This document shows, piece by piece, positions 1 to 6,753 of a stretch of 8,390 nt of DNA; positions within the stretch are counted from its first letter, which is position 1, and each line of letters begins with the position of its first letter. Below the pieces are notes generated by a model. The model was not told where the DNA came from and made no database searches. It saw only the letters and a program-made list of their open reading frames with translations. This DNA is from Candidatus Hodarchaeota archaeon (GTDB lineage Archaea > Asgardarchaeota > Heimdallarchaeia > Hodarchaeales > Hodarchaeaceae). The DNA lies in NCBI GenBank assembly GCA_016839665.1, contig JAEOTU010000153.1:1-8390 (forward strand). The letters are read 5' to 3'. A program made the translations under genes and the position numbers.

Positions 1-2
1 AC

Positions 3-896
3 AGATTACCTGAAAGTACAGAAAAAATGTTCCAAAATCTAAACAAAACACACAATTATATGGGGTTAGATCAAGGAGACAGAAATCTCTGGAATTTTGA
101 CGTAGAGGAAATTTACGAAGAATGGGTCAACAAACCTGCTGAGGTAGGTTATTTCATAGGATGTGTAGCTTCTTATTCTGGACGGGCTGCTGGATCACCT
201 GTGGCGATTCTGAAACTTGTAAGTGACGCCAATGAAAAGATTTCTATATTTTCCCCCAATGAATACTGTTGTGGTAATCCTTTTTTGTTGGGAGGGAATC
301 TTGAGAAAGCAAAAGATCTCGCCAGACATAATGTTAATGTAATTGAAAAATTAGGCATTAAAACACTATTTGTATCATGTGCTGGATGTTACCGTGTATT
401 CACTAAAGAATATCCTAAGTTATTAGGAAAAGAATTGTCATTTAGAGTAATAACTCATATGGAATTCATACTAAGATTGATTAAAGAGGAAAAATTGAAG
501 TTACTAAGTTATACCCCAATCAAAGTTACTTATAAAGACCCCTGTGAGCTTAGCCGCCACTGCGGGGAGTATGACATCGCCCGTGAACTTATCAACGTCC
601 TTCCAGGTGTAGAAAATCTAGAATTAACTGATACTCGAGAAAACGCTCTTTGTTGTGGAGGTGGGGGACTAGTCAAAGCAAATTATCCAGCTATTGCGCA
701 AGATATCGCTCTAAAGCTAATTCAACAAATGGAAGAAAGAGGTACGGAATTGTGTCTTAATGCCTGCCCCTCTTGTCTCCTAAATATCGACCAGTTCCTT
801 CGAGAACAACATTCCAGCATTCTGGCTATTGATATCGCTCAATTAGTACAACGTCTTTCACAAAACTATCAAAATTCTCTAATTAATAGCGAATAA
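3..896 (+). CDS. CCG-domain (HdrB/HdrD/GlpC-like) iron-sulfur oxidoreductase subunit, 5' end outside window
   Basis: This is an electron-transfer subunit of the heterodisulfide reductase B/D, GlpC and LutA type. Counting from the ATG at 27, it has two complete cysteine-rich CCG modules: C46, C81-C82-G and C118-x2-C121, then C173 (in DPCELSRH), C209-C210-G and C247-x2-C250. In HdrB such modules bind non-cubane [4Fe-4S] clusters, so the clusters here are probably intact. The frame stays open from the window edge to the ATG and reads RLPESTEK straight into MFQNLN. In relatives this stretch (an LPE...F.NL segment, then ..G....R..W) is the linker after an N-terminal 4Fe-4S ferredoxin domain. There is also no ribosome binding site before the ATG, so I treat the gene as truncated by the window with its ferredoxin part upstream. 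The protein should be cytoplasmic, or on the inner membrane face with a partner. The donor and acceptor cannot be told from this part; a flavin dehydrogenase or Hdr-type partner may lie upstream. A hydrolase gene follows 59 bases later on the same strand. Confidence 0.9.
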   Translation, partial: RLPESTEKMFQNLNKTHNYMGLDQGDRNLWNFDVEEIYEEWVNKPAEVGYFIGCVASYSGRAAGSPVAILKLVSDANEKISIFSPNEYCCGNPFLLGGNLEKAKDLARHNVNVIEKLGIKTLFVSCAGCYRVFTKEYPKLLGKELSFRVITHMEFILRLIKEEKLKLLSYTPIKVTYKDPCELSRHCGEYDIARELINVLPGVENLELTDTRENALCCGGGGLVKANYPAIAQDIALKLIQQMEERGTELCLNACPSCLLNIDQFLREQHSSILAIDIAQLVQRLSQNYQNSLINSE

Positions 897-955
897 GAAA
901 CAGGGAAACCCTTGCCGATAGCAGAATATCTCATAGCTTCTAGGATGTTGGAACC

Positions 956-1804
956 GTGACTACACATCATCAGCTGAAAATTACAGCTCTTCAACCAAGC
1001 TTAAAGCTTGATAAATTAAATCACAACATAAAACAGTATAGACACCTTTTCGATGAATATACTAATGATATTCAAACATCTGAAGTACTTTGCTTCCCTG
1101 AATATTGGAATGGGCTAAGAAAGGGGGCCTATTCAGATACATTAAAAGAAAAATCCGTGGATTTCTTAAAAGAGACAGCTACTTCATACTCAGTTTGGGT
1201 AATTGGCGGAAGTCATCTGGTGAGAGATTTGGAGAGAGGAGATGAAAGGTTTTTTAATAGATCACATGTTTTTGATCCTTCTGGACACTCGATTGGCTCC
1301 TATGATAAACGACATCCTTTTGGATATGAGCAACTTCAAGAAATAATTGCTGGAGATAGTGTTCTCATCTGGCAGATTGATGACTGGAAAGTAACAGTCC
1401 AGATTTGCAGTGACCTTTGGAACACTAAGGACTATTCCTCATTAACCACAAAAAATATCGACCTCGTTTTTTGTCCAATTCTAACTACTCTTCCTGATTC
1501 CTCATATACCAATTACGGACGTTTTATGTGGCATAATTTAGCAGTTATCCGCGCAAAAGAAGCCGCTGCTGCCATTATTGTTAGTGATACAGCGATGCAG
1601 CCCATTCGAGAACCTTACTGGTGTGCAGGAGCTTCATGTATTGCTGATCCCTCCTTACGCTTTACAAATATGGAAGCTATAGGTCATGGTATTTTATCAA
1701 CAATTCCAAATGGTGGTCAAGGAGTAGTTTCAGTAACATTAGATCTAGATAGAATCCGTGATCAGAAACAATACCGGAAGGACATGGGATTGCTTTCAAC
1801 CTAG
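956..1804 (+). CDS. Carbon-nitrogen hydrolase (nitrilase superfamily)
   Basis: This 282-residue cytoplasmic hydrolase has the usual length of single-domain nitrilase-superfamily enzymes (amidases, omega-amidases, N-carbamoyl hydrolases), which cleave non-peptide C-N bonds. The catalytic triad is visible: Glu49 in CFPEYW, Lys118 in GSYDKRHPF and the nucleophile Cys151 in VTVQICSDLW. The family framework also fits: a KITALQP first strand, N101...DPSG before the lysine, RAKEAAAAIIVSD near residue 200, and GASCIADP followed by GQGVVSVTLDLDRI at the end. The start is a GTG; an in-frame TAG at 941 leaves no ATG or longer start upstream, and the frame opens directly into the first strand. A weak AGGA-like site lies about 10 bases ahead. 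The substrate is unknown: CSDLW replaces the more common C-Y-D-x-R-F context around the nucleophile, so the usual amidase names should not be transferred. It probably shares a transcript with the Fe-S protein upstream and converges on the M48 gene. Confidence 0.9.
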   Translation: MTTHHQLKITALQPSLKLDKLNHNIKQYRHLFDEYTNDIQTSEVLCFPEYWNGLRKGAYSDTLKEKSVDFLKETATSYSVWVIGGSHLVRDLERGDERFFNRSHVFDPSGHSIGSYDKRHPFGYEQLQEIIAGDSVLIWQIDDWKVTVQICSDLWNTKDYSSLTTKNIDLVFCPILTTLPDSSYTNYGRFMWHNLAVIRAKEAAAAIIVSDTAMQPIREPYWCAGASCIADPSLRFTNMEAIGHGILSTIPNGGQGVVSVTLDLDRIRDQKQYRKDMGLLST

Positions 1805-1815
1805 ATAAGCGAGTC

Positions 1816-1844
1816 GAAAAAGAAGGAAGGAAAAAAGGGGAGAG
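1816..1844 (-). terminator. T-rich terminator tract of the M48 gene (uninterrupted polypurine on plus strand)
   Basis: Directly behind the TAG of the M48 gene, the minus strand runs 29 bases of only C and T, including a T6 run and a T5 run. Archaeal intrinsic termination relies mainly on U-rich tracts rather than stable hairpins, so this 40-base convergent gap is a good place for the M48 transcript to end. On the plus strand the tract is purine-rich, with no T-run for the hydrolase transcript. Termination itself is inferred. Confidence 0.5.
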
Positions 1845-3626
1845 CTATAGAATAGTCGTTGTCAAACCAGAGACTATGCATAAAAGCCCTATAATGATAA
1901 CAATCCACATAAAAAGCCAATTGAGCCCTGACCAACGATTTTTGAACTCTTTACCGTCTTCTGTAATGATCTTCCAGACAGAAAGGAGTGGTGTTGGAGT
2001 CCTGTGGTACCATCCATACACTTTTACCATTCTACCCTGTAATCCTTCAACTCGAAACAAGGCAAAAAAGAATGACATCAATCCTCCAATGAATGGAATG
2101 GCAGGACTGTAATCTAAGGTAATTATCCCTGTTTTATCCTTGATCACGAGATCTTCACTCAACCAATAGCCAGGCGTTCCACGACCTATAACTTGGCCCT
2201 CATAGACAGCTTTCTTTCCTCTAAGGGGTGAAGCTTCATAGTAGGAGTTTTTTGTATGATCAGTTAAGCAATGAACAACGGTTACTGTGGGATCCTGCAG
2301 ATTAATTTTGGGGTATTTTTCATGACGTCTCCATTTCCACAGCAAAGCAAATACAAGAAGACCAAGGCCTACACCAATTAAGAGATTATATCCATAGAAA
2401 TAGAATATACCTCCACCAAGGAGCGGTAAGATAAAGAAAAGTACTGGAGTAATGTAAACTAAAAAGATATCAATAAGAAACTCGTCCCATAAGCTTTCTG
2501 GCATTTTCACCTTACCAACACCAGGAAATTCCGATTGTAACCCTCGTTCTTCTTGCATCTTATTGAGAGCCAAGATCCTTTTAGCTGGAAGAGGATGTGT
2601 GGAAAAAAGTTCCAGAAAACCTCCCCAGGGGTTTGAAAGATCCCACTGAGCAGCTATGGCAACGGTTTCTTCATTTAATTCCTGACCACGTCCATAAGTA
2701 GCCATAGCTAAGTTTTTTGCCCCTGAAACGTCAAAAATTCCTAGAGAACGCATTCCAGTCATAAATGCATTTTGTTTGGAAGCCTGTTTTCGAGCAGTTG
2801 GTGACAAATTTTCATCACGCATCCTTTCAGAAGTTGCTGCTTCTTCTTTCACCATACCATAGGCAATTTTTACCAAAGCACGAGATAGTGCACCTGGATC
2901 GCCTGTTGCTTCTGCAGAGAAACTATCAGCATAATATTCTCGGACACGTGAAAGTAAAAGTACAAAAAAGTGAGAGATATAGTATGCTATAAATGCTCCA
3001 ATAGCTACGACCATGGCTGCTGCCCCAACTTTTGCTGAATCATCACTTCTTGAACGAGATGAAAGACGTGCGAAAGTAAAGAGACCTTGATAAAACGAGT
3101 AGCAAATCAGTGGAATCGCAGCAGCAACAGTCATCCAGATGAAATCACGATGAATAATATGGCCAGCTTCATGAGCGACGACAGCGAGTTGCTCATCTTC
3201 GGTTAAATAATTTAAAATTCCTTCAGTAATGGCCATTCGTGCCCGCTTCTTGGTATGACCATAGGTGAACGCGTTGGGGTTGTTATCGTGTATGATAGCA
3301 ACCCACTTCAATGAAAAGTTATGAAGTTCCATTTGCTGGTACAAAAAATCCCGGATATGTGCGGGTAATTCGTCAACCTGATATTTAGTAGCTTTGTATA
3401 CCCAGGCAATGGTGATGTCCATTATCCAAGGGGAAATTAAGAATTGAAATCCTAAAATGATAAATGCAAATAGAACTGGTAGTAGAATTATCATATATTC
3501 GGAACCTGGGGGGATAACTCCAGGAACAGTTGAGATGAAATAGGCTAAAACCATCCCAATTACAAAAACTATCGACCAGAGAAAAGTTAAAATCCATAAC
3601 GATCGCAAATACAAACGCATAGGCAT
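1845..3626 (-). CDS. M48-family (HtpX-like) membrane zinc metalloprotease with extra C-terminal domain
   Basis: This is a membrane-bound zinc protease of the M48/HtpX type, a family that degrades damaged or misassembled membrane proteins. Numbered from an in-frame GTG at 3635, the zinc motif is HEAGH 155-159, the third ligand is Glu233 in REYYADSFSA, and the family STHPLPAKRI motif lies at 345-354. Hydrophobic spans lie near 11-34, 46-70, 165-186, 204-228, 388-412, 416-433 and 574-595. HtpX is usually about 290 residues; this protein is double that. The added part holds two membrane spans, a soluble domain at about 450-568 (VYEGQVIGRGTPGYW, then IKDKTGIITLDYSP) and a last membrane span. I chose the ATG at 3626 because AAGGTG sits six bases before it; the GTG at 3635 is part of that site and has no site of its own. 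The gene stands alone on this strand, divergent from the PHP gene. Its substrate and any stress control are not visible. Confidence 0.92.
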   Translation of the reverse strand: MPMRLYLRSLWILTFLWSIVFVIGMVLAYFISTVPGVIPPGSEYMIILLPVLFAFIILGFQFLISPWIMDITIAWVYKATKYQVDELPAHIRDFLYQQMELHNFSLKWVAIIHDNNPNAFTYGHTKKRARMAITEGILNYLTEDEQLAVVAHEAGHIIHRDFIWMTVAAAIPLICYSFYQGLFTFARLSSRSRSDDSAKVGAAAMVVAIGAFIAYYISHFFVLLLSRVREYYADSFSAEATGDPGALSRALVKIAYGMVKEEAATSERMRDENLSPTARKQASKQNAFMTGMRSLGIFDVSGAKNLAMATYGRGQELNEETVAIAAQWDLSNPWGGFLELFSTHPLPAKRILALNKMQEERGLQSEFPGVGKVKMPESLWDEFLIDIFLVYITPVLFFILPLLGGGIFYFYGYNLLIGVGLGLLVFALLWKWRRHEKYPKINLQDPTVTVVHCLTDHTKNSYYEASPLRGKKAVYEGQVIGRGTPGYWLSEDLVIKDKTGIITLDYSPAIPFIGGLMSFFFALFRVEGLQGRMVKVYGWYHRTPTPLLSVWKIITEDGKEFKNRWSGLNWLFMWIVIIIGLLCIVSGLTTTIL

Positions 3627-3632
3627 TTTTAG

Positions 3633-3638
3633 CACCTT
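3633..3638 (-). promoter_or_regulatory. Ribosome binding site deciding the M48 start
   Basis: AAGGTG on the minus strand matches the anti-Shine-Dalgarno partner GGAGGTGA in part and ends six bases before the ATG at 3626. It overlaps the alternative GTG codon at 3635, which makes that codon the less likely start. Confidence 0.55.
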
Positions 3639-3669
3639 GATTCAATTTTGTTTGATCTAAAGTATTTTC

Positions 3670-3677
3670 TTTATTTA
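3670..3677 (-). promoter_or_regulatory. Candidate TATA box for the M48 gene
   Basis: TAAATAAA on the minus strand lies about 45 bases before the ATG at 3626. An archaeal start site about 25 bases downstream of it would give a leader of roughly 20 bases that includes the AAGGTG ribosome binding site. The spacing is reasonable, but the region is AT-rich and chance matches are expected. Confidence 0.3.
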
Positions 3678-3698
3678 GCATTTTTGGTGGAAGTTAGG

Positions 3699-3738
3699 CT
3701 AAAATACTTTTAGTTAGCAGAATCCATTTTATTAAAAT
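3699..3738. repeat. Two AT-rich palindromes in the divergent promoter region
   Basis: CTAAAA-tac-TTTTAG (3699-3713) and ATTTTA-t-TAAAAT (3726-3738) are perfect inverted repeats with 6-base arms, their centres about 26 bases apart. AAAATACTTT inside the first (3701-3710) is also the reverse complement of AAAGTATTTT at 3659-3668. They lie between the divergent M48 and PHP genes, upstream of the putative M48 TATA box, where operators for a dimeric regulator could sit. AT-rich palindromes of this size also arise by chance. Confidence 0.3.
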
Positions 3739-3769
3739 CCAATATAGACTTTCAACAACGACTTGGTGG

Positions 3770-3777
3770 TTATATAC
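3770..3777 (+). promoter_or_regulatory. TATA-like box in the middle of the divergent intergenic region
   Basis: TTATATAC is close to the archaeal TATA consensus and is the best such match in the 3627-3882 gap. For the PHP gene it would give a leader of about 80 bases; read on the minus strand (GTATATAA) it would give a leader of about 120 bases for the M48 gene. The strand cannot be decided. Confidence 0.25.
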
Positions 3778-3839
3778 TTCTCGGAATTCAAAACAATCTT
3801 CCTCTCTTAGCAATTACTCAAACAAAATTTACATCTAAA

Positions 3840-3848
3840 TTTAATAAA
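3840..3848 (+). promoter_or_regulatory. Candidate TATA box for the PHP gene
   Basis: TTTAATAAA lies about 35-43 bases before the ATG at 3883. A start site 25 or so bases downstream would give a leader of about 13 bases carrying the weak GTGA site at 3873-3876. The spacing suits a short-leader archaeal transcript, but the sequence match is only fair. Confidence 0.3.
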
Positions 3849-3882
3849 CAGAACTAATAGTAAATTTCATTAGTGAATCATC

Positions 3883-4536
3883 ATGGCACGCGTGGATTTT
3901 CACTGTCACACAAAATATTCAAAATGCTCTAATCTTGAACCAGAGAAAATTCTAAAATTATGTAAAAAACGGGGAATCCATGGAATCATGATTTGCGATC
4001 ACAACACTACTAAAGGTGTTTCAGTTTTCAAAAAAGTCCTTTCGCCTGAAGATGATTTTATTTTTATTCCTGGAATTGAAATTTCAACAAATCGCGGTGA
4101 AATCATTGGGGCATGGATAGAAGAGGATCTTTCAACAATTAATTTTCCTGATGTTGCAGAGGAGATCAGAGAACAAGGAGGTATTGTAATTGTCCCCCAT
4201 CCGTATGATACATTCCGTGGGAAGAGATTTAAAATAATAGAACATGATTTACCTTTTATAGATGCAATTGAGGTGTTTAATTCTCGTTGTTTTCTGTCTA
4301 AAGCGAATAAAAAGGCAGCTCAGTTTGCTAATAAGCATTCTTTAAAACAAACTGCTGGATCTGACGCACATTTCGCTCCTGAAATAGGCAACGCATGGAT
4401 TTCATTCAATGGTTCCACTGCAGAAGAATTCCGACAAGCTCTCCAAAAAGGAGAAATAACAATAGAAGGAAGGAGTACCCCGTTTTCTGTCCTTCTTTAT
4501 GCTTTCAGTCACCGAGTCAAGAACAAATTCCGCTGA
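3883..4536 (+). CDS. PHP-domain metal-dependent phosphoesterase
   Basis: This 217-residue protein is almost entirely one PHP domain, a fold that hydrolyses phosphoesters with a cluster of two or three metal ions. All the expected ligands can be read: H7 and H9 (DFHCHT), D39-H40 (ICDHNTT), E66 (PGIEIST), H106 (VPHPYD), and D161 and H163 (AGSDAH). E130 and N133 in IEVFNSR are also typical of small archaeal and CehA/McbA-like members. It is shorter than TrpH/RNase AM-type proteins (about 280 residues) and lacks polymerase or histidinol-phosphatase features, so neither name should be used. The substrate is unknown; nucleotides or oligonucleotides are possible. The ATG at 3883 is chosen because the first strand and the HxH motif follow at once, with a weak GTGA site ahead. 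No signal peptide or membrane span is seen. It is divergent from the M48 gene and followed by a hairpin, so it is probably a single-gene unit. Confidence 0.9.
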   Translation: MARVDFHCHTKYSKCSNLEPEKILKLCKKRGIHGIMICDHNTTKGVSVFKKVLSPEDDFIFIPGIEISTNRGEIIGAWIEEDLSTINFPDVAEEIREQGGIVIVPHPYDTFRGKRFKIIEHDLPFIDAIEVFNSRCFLSKANKKAAQFANKHSLKQTAGSDAHFAPEIGNAWISFNGSTAEEFRQALQKGEITIEGRSTPFSVLLYAFSHRVKNKFR

Positions 4537-4544
4537 AATCATCA

Positions 4545-4570
4545 TTCTTCTGGAGACAATCTCCAAAGAA
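4545..4570 (+). terminator. Stem-loop behind the PHP gene
   Basis: Eight bases after the PHP stop, TTCTT and TGGAGA (separated by one bulged C) pair with TCTCCA and AAGAA around a CAA loop. This makes an 11-bp stem with a single bulge. There is no T-run behind it, so it is not a classic terminator. A role in 3'-end formation or transcript stability is inferred from its position. Confidence 0.4.
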
Positions 4571-4847
4571 ATAATGACTTTAAATTAATCTGACCTGTTC
4601 AGGATTTACAAGAATGCGTTCAACATCCTCTATCCCAACTAACTAATGATGAATAGGATTCTTGGTTACTTTAAAATTTAGGTGTTAATATGTATGATAT
4701 AAACTAAAGGACTAGTAAATCACCTTCACTAGCATTTCAGTCTTTCGTTTGTAAGCCTAATGAAGAATTCTTTATGGATTTAAACGTCGTAGATATACAG
4801 ATTAAATTTCATTCTGAACGTGAGATCTTTAATTCTAGAAAGGACTG

Positions 4848-4854
4848 TATAATT
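4848..4854 (+). promoter_or_regulatory. Candidate TATA box for the SWIM gene (leaderless spacing)
   Basis: TATAATT starts 26 bases before the GTG at 4874. This is the spacing expected if transcription starts at or next to the start codon, that is, a leaderless archaeal transcript. The lack of a good ribosome binding site ahead of the GTG agrees with this. Confidence 0.35.
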
Positions 4855-4873
4855 GTTATTTGGGGTCGAATAA

Positions 4874-5404
4874 GTGCCAAAATGGGTCAAAAAATGGAAC
4901 GTTTCTAGTTTTACCGACCCTGACAAATTTTATAAGGTTTCGATAGCTGATGATGGAGAAACTTGGGGGTGTTCTTGCTGGCCTTGGCGTAAAACACGTG
5001 AGGACTGCAAACATATCACTGAAGTGAAAAGTAACCCCATACCTCCTGATGAAGTTATCACCATTAATTTGGTGACTGTTATCCCAACGAAGAATGTTCT
5101 CAAACCCATTTATGATGAACTTGATAAAAAGATCTACGTTCCTTTAATTCCTATTAATCCTTATGATGTTCACATGGAAGCCACAATATGTTATTTTTTA
5201 CTCCAACAAGGTTTTACAATCACTAAAATTCGTGAAATTAGATCATTAAGTCCAACATGGACAAGAAAGTCTATTGTGGATTTGATTAAGACAAAAGGAA
5301 TGAAAAGATATTCTTTGACCAAAATGGGTAAATCATGCAAAAGAGATGTACCTAGAAGTACACTTGAACGATTTCATGCAATAGCTTCAGAGCTAGAGGA
5401 CTAA
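4874..5404 (+). CDS. SWIM zinc-finger protein with unrecognised C-terminal half
   Basis: This is a small protein of 176 residues. Its N-terminal third is a SWIM-type zinc finger: after the KW.V.SFTDPDKFYKVS lead-in, C33-x-C35, nine residues, then C45-x-H47 (DCKHITEVK). SWIM domains bind zinc and serve in protein or DNA contacts; stand-alone forms are common in archaea and bacteria. Sws1-type recombination factors need an Ala three residues after the His; here that position is Glu50, so an Sws1 role is not supported. Residues 96-176 are basic and helical-looking (DVHMEATICYFLLQQGFTIT, then a segment with SPTWTRKSIVDLI), which could be a helix-turn-helix DNA-binding unit, but I do not recognise a family. 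The GTG start gives the usual PKW... beginning of these proteins, and a TATA-like box 26 bases upstream suggests a leaderless transcript. There is no membrane span. It converges on the MFS gene with 20 bases between the stops. Confidence 0.75.
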   Translation: MPKWVKKWNVSSFTDPDKFYKVSIADDGETWGCSCWPWRKTREDCKHITEVKSNPIPPDEVITINLVTVIPTKNVLKPIYDELDKKIYVPLIPINPYDVHMEATICYFLLQQGFTITKIREIRSLSPTWTRKSIVDLIKTKGMKRYSLTKMGKSCKRDVPRSTLERFHAIASELED

Positions 5405-5424
5405 TCCACAAGCCCTGACAAAAT

Positions 5425-6738
5425 TTAAATGCCCAAATTCTCCTCAATTTTCATCGAAGAGATTATGGAAGCTCGTTGATCTAATAAGTTTTGAAATTTT
5501 AGTTTTTCGTTGTTTATATGAGGTAAAGTTAACGCCCAAGCAAATGCTGCAAGTAAATAGAATAATAAGGCCATGATGAAGACTTCATTAAAGCCATATG
5601 ATAGAAGTAGTATGGTCGATAACACTATTCCTATTACCTCCCCTAATTGATCTGTTAAAGAAAAAAGTGCCCCTAGACTCCCTCGATGTTCAGGTAACGA
5701 TACATCAAATAATAAGGAGGTTCGATTGGGACCTGAGGCTGCCCCGATAAAACTTCCAAACCAAAAAAGGATACTAAAGATGAAGAAACTTGAGTCTATT
5801 GATAAAAAAGCAAACAAGAAGAAAAAGAATTGGCTAGCCATGCAAATACTGGCAATTTTACTTCTAACCCGTGGTTCATTGTGCTTTTTAATGTAATAAT
5901 CACCTAAACGACCAAAAAAGGGATATCCCACAGCTCTACCACTAGCTATAATGATGGCAATTACACTAGCGACTTGAATTTCTACATTGATTCCCTCCGT
6001 CGAACTCAGGAAAGAAACAAGCCAAAGCGTGAAGATTGTCCCTGGGATAAGAGCAAAAACACCCTGAATTAAAAGCCAAAGAATTGTTCTTGATTTCAGT
6101 GCTTCTGGTAATTGTTTAATTTCAATTCGCCAGGGATATTGAAATTCTATTATATTCTCGAATGCTGGCTCTTGATTTCCCCTTTTAGGATCCTGAAAGA
6201 AAAATTGCCAACAGAGGATTATAATTCCTAAAATTCCTATGAAGCCAAACGAAAGGCTCCAATTATACGAGAAAAATCCACCCACCAAGATTCCAGCAGC
6301 GCTTGAACCCACCCAAGCAATATTCAGTCCAGAGGAAGTCAAACCTCTGTCCTCATACTTTGCATAATCAGCTAAAATCGAATAAGCTAATGGTGAGAAA
6401 GCAGAAAGACCTGCAGCCATTCCCATCCGTCCAAAAATGTAAACAAAAAGAAATTCTGGAAAGAGAAAAATGGTCATCGCAGGAAATATCCAAATACTAT
6501 TGGCAACCCACAGGATTCGTTTTCTCTCAAGCTTATCAACAAAATATCCCCATATGAATAGAAAAAGTGTAGAAATCACAACAAATAGCGCTTCGACAAA
6601 ACCAATCAGTGGAAAATCATAATGCTCCGCAATTTGGATCAAATTAGGGATAGAAATTGTGGTACCAATTCCATTTAGTAATATCAAACTAAATAAATAG
6701 AGGAGGGAAAGAAAACGAGTCCTACGAAGAATATTCAT
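5425..6738 (-). CDS. Major facilitator superfamily (MFS) transporter
   Basis: This 437-residue integral membrane protein has the length and hydrophobic pattern of a 12-helix MFS carrier, which moves small solutes using ion gradients. The loop 2-3 signature is at residues 64-74 (G-Y-F-V-D-K-L-E-R-K-R), and its degenerate repeat in the second half is GRLGD at 276-280. Further family-like segments are GRMGMAAGLSAFSPLAYSI (103-121), a helix-5 region rich in small residues (GLNIAWVGSSAAGILVGG), a charged central loop (about 182-215), and PEHRGSLGALFSLTDQLGE at 349-367. The substrate cannot be read from the sequence; the pattern recalls drug/metabolite or sugar-type MFS members, a weak lead only. 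The ATG follows the stop of the upstream membrane-protein gene by 15 bases with no clear ribosome binding site, so co-transcription and translational coupling are likely. No T-run follows the stop in the 20-base convergent gap. Confidence 0.88.
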   Translation of the reverse strand: MNILRRTRFLSLLYLFSLILLNGIGTTISIPNLIQIAEHYDFPLIGFVEALFVVISTLFLFIWGYFVDKLERKRILWVANSIWIFPAMTIFLFPEFLFVYIFGRMGMAAGLSAFSPLAYSILADYAKYEDRGLTSSGLNIAWVGSSAAGILVGGFFSYNWSLSFGFIGILGIIILCWQFFFQDPKRGNQEPAFENIIEFQYPWRIEIKQLPEALKSRTILWLLIQGVFALIPGTIFTLWLVSFLSSTEGINVEIQVASVIAIIIASGRAVGYPFFGRLGDYYIKKHNEPRVRSKIASICMASQFFFFLFAFLSIDSSFFIFSILFWFGSFIGAASGPNRTSLLFDVSLPEHRGSLGALFSLTDQLGEVIGIVLSTILLLSYGFNEVFIMALLFYLLAAFAWALTLPHINNEKLKFQNLLDQRASIISSMKIEENLGI

Positions 6739-6753
6739 TGTCTGGTGCCGTCT

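Larger units (their letters stand above)
4537..4873. other. 337-base gap without a convincing gene
   Basis: The gap between the PHP and SWIM genes holds a hairpin just behind the PHP stop (4545-4570) and a TATA-like box just before the SWIM start (4848-4854). A loose 5-base inverted repeat (CTAGT/ACTAG) is at 4712-4732. The only ATG-started frame of note (4774-4908, 44 codons) runs into the SWIM gene in another frame and lacks a ribosome binding site. I see no RNA gene or remnant of a recognisable protein. Confidence 0.5.

Noticed and set aside
901..914. Small GGG-AAA-CCC hairpin between the Fe-S protein and hydrolase genes
   Set aside because: The stem is only four base pairs with no T-run, too weak to call a terminator; the two genes are more simply co-transcribed.
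3385..3681. A 98-codon minus-strand frame overlapping the start of the M48 gene
   Set aside because: It is another frame of the M48 gene, whose membrane spans and zinc motif are clearly in the other frame; its translation has no family features.
4712..4732. CTAGT...ACTAG inverted repeat in the gene-poor gap
   Set aside because: The arms are five bases with an 11-base spacer, expected by chance in a gap of this length.
4774..4908. A 44-codon ATG-started frame ahead of and overlapping the SWIM gene start
   Set aside because: It has no ribosome binding site, no recognisable domain, and overlaps the SWIM coding start in another frame; the candidate TATA box of the SWIM gene lies inside it.
4874..5029. 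Assignment of the SWIM protein as an Sws1-type recombination factor
   Set aside because: The CxC...CxH part fits, but the position expected to be Ala in the Sws1 CxC...CxHxxA motif is Glu50, and the protein is short with no other Sws1 feature.
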